Assembly: GCA_026710225.1 (NCBI GenBank)
Contig: JAPORI010000168.1
Span: 1-5,602, forward strand
Direction of reading: 5' to 3'
DNA: 5,602 bases
Origin: Betaproteobacteria bacterium
Lineage (GTDB): Bacteria; Pseudomonadota; Gammaproteobacteria; Tethybacterales; Tethybacteraceae
Positions 5,387-5,602 of this stretch are shown one piece after another. A model generated the notes under the pieces. That model searched no databases, had not been told where the DNA came from, and saw nothing but the letters and a program-made list of their open reading frames with translations. Positions within the stretch are counted from its first letter, which is position 1, and each line of letters opens with the position of its first letter. A program made the translations under genes and the position numbers.

Positions 5387-5602
5387 ATGATTGATCCGGT
5401 GGCATTCACGGTTTTCGGCTGGTCGGTGCACTGGTATGGAATCCTGTGGGCGGCCGGCTTTGCGCTGTTTTATTTTGTCGCGCTCAGGCACGGCGGGCGG
5501 ATACTCAACCGGCAGTCGGTGGCCGCAGAAGTCGATGCATTGCTGTTTTACGGCGGCATCGGTGCCCTGGTCGGCGGCCGGATCGGCTATGTATTTTTCT
5601 AT
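5387..5602 (+). CDS. lgt: phosphatidylglycerol-prolipoprotein diacylglyceryl transferase (5' part, partial)
   Basis: The first 72 residues of Lgt are present and the frame runs off the right edge; full-length family members are about 260-300 residues. Lgt is an inner-membrane enzyme that moves diacylglycerol from phosphatidylglycerol to the lipobox cysteine of prelipoproteins, the first step of lipoprotein maturation. Recognisable are an N-terminal DPVAFTVFGWSVHWYGILW (residues 3-21), like E. coli DPVIFSIGPVALHWYGLMY, whose Tyr (17 here) is a conserved residue, and LVGGRIGYVFFY (61-72), the family signature at the start of the catalytic core. Two membrane segments are visible, roughly 17-34 and 51-72. 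The ATG at 5387 is supported by alignment with the E. coli N-terminus. The gene diverges from ilvD across 69 bases. Identification is firm. Confidence 0.95.
   Translation, partial: MIDPVAFTVFGWSVHWYGILWAAGFALFYFVALRHGGRILNRQSVAAEVDALLFYGGIGALVGGRIGYVFFY

Overview
The window reads as a piece of a proteobacterial chromosome, most likely from a Betaproteobacterium or a close relative. Three things point that way: a short-form (561 aa) IlvD lying back to back with lgt, a mannose-family EIIA next to HPr and Enzyme I, and an adjacent yqgE-yqgF pair. GC is fairly high by eye and coding is dense. I saw no tRNA, rRNA, insertion sequence, CRISPR array or other mobile element, and no gene-free stretch longer than 69 bases except the unassigned left edge.

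Layout from right to left. At the right edge, lgt (prolipoprotein diacylglyceryl transferase) starts on the plus strand and runs out of the window. A 69-base divergent gap (5318-5386) separates it from a compact minus-strand run of five genes: ilvD (dihydroxy-acid dehydratase, 5317-3632), a mannose-family PTS EIIA (3603-3172), a fused HPr-Enzyme I protein (3167-1173), yqgE (1176-586) and yqgF/ruvX (602-204). Successive junctions are 28 nt apart, 4 nt apart, a 4-nt ATGA overlap and a 17-nt overlap. One polycistronic transcript from the ilvD side is therefore the simplest reading. At the left edge, 1-170 on the plus strand holds an open frame that may be the 3' end of a convergent gene of unknown function, with a short hairpin between it and yqgF.

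How they work together. EIIA and HPr-EI form a PEP-dependent phosphorelay (PEP to EI His284, to HPr His21 in the same chain, to EIIA His13). No EIIB or EIIC permease component is visible, so a regulatory rather than sugar-importing PTS is likely, as known for many Betaproteobacteria. IlvD supplies 2-keto acids for valine, isoleucine and leucine synthesis. YqgE and YqgF/RuvX are a widespread conserved pair. Lgt is an essential membrane enzyme of lipoprotein maturation.

The most notable item is the covalent HPr-EI fusion with almost no linker, whose EI part keeps every catalytic residue but departs from family consensus at several normally fixed positions. Secondary points are the lack of convincing Shine-Dalgarno sequences at most starts, promoter-like hexamers that would give near-leaderless lgt and ilvD mRNAs, and a merged neighbourhood (PTS next to yqgEF) without the gshB gene often found beside both. 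I see nothing that amounts to a wholly new system.
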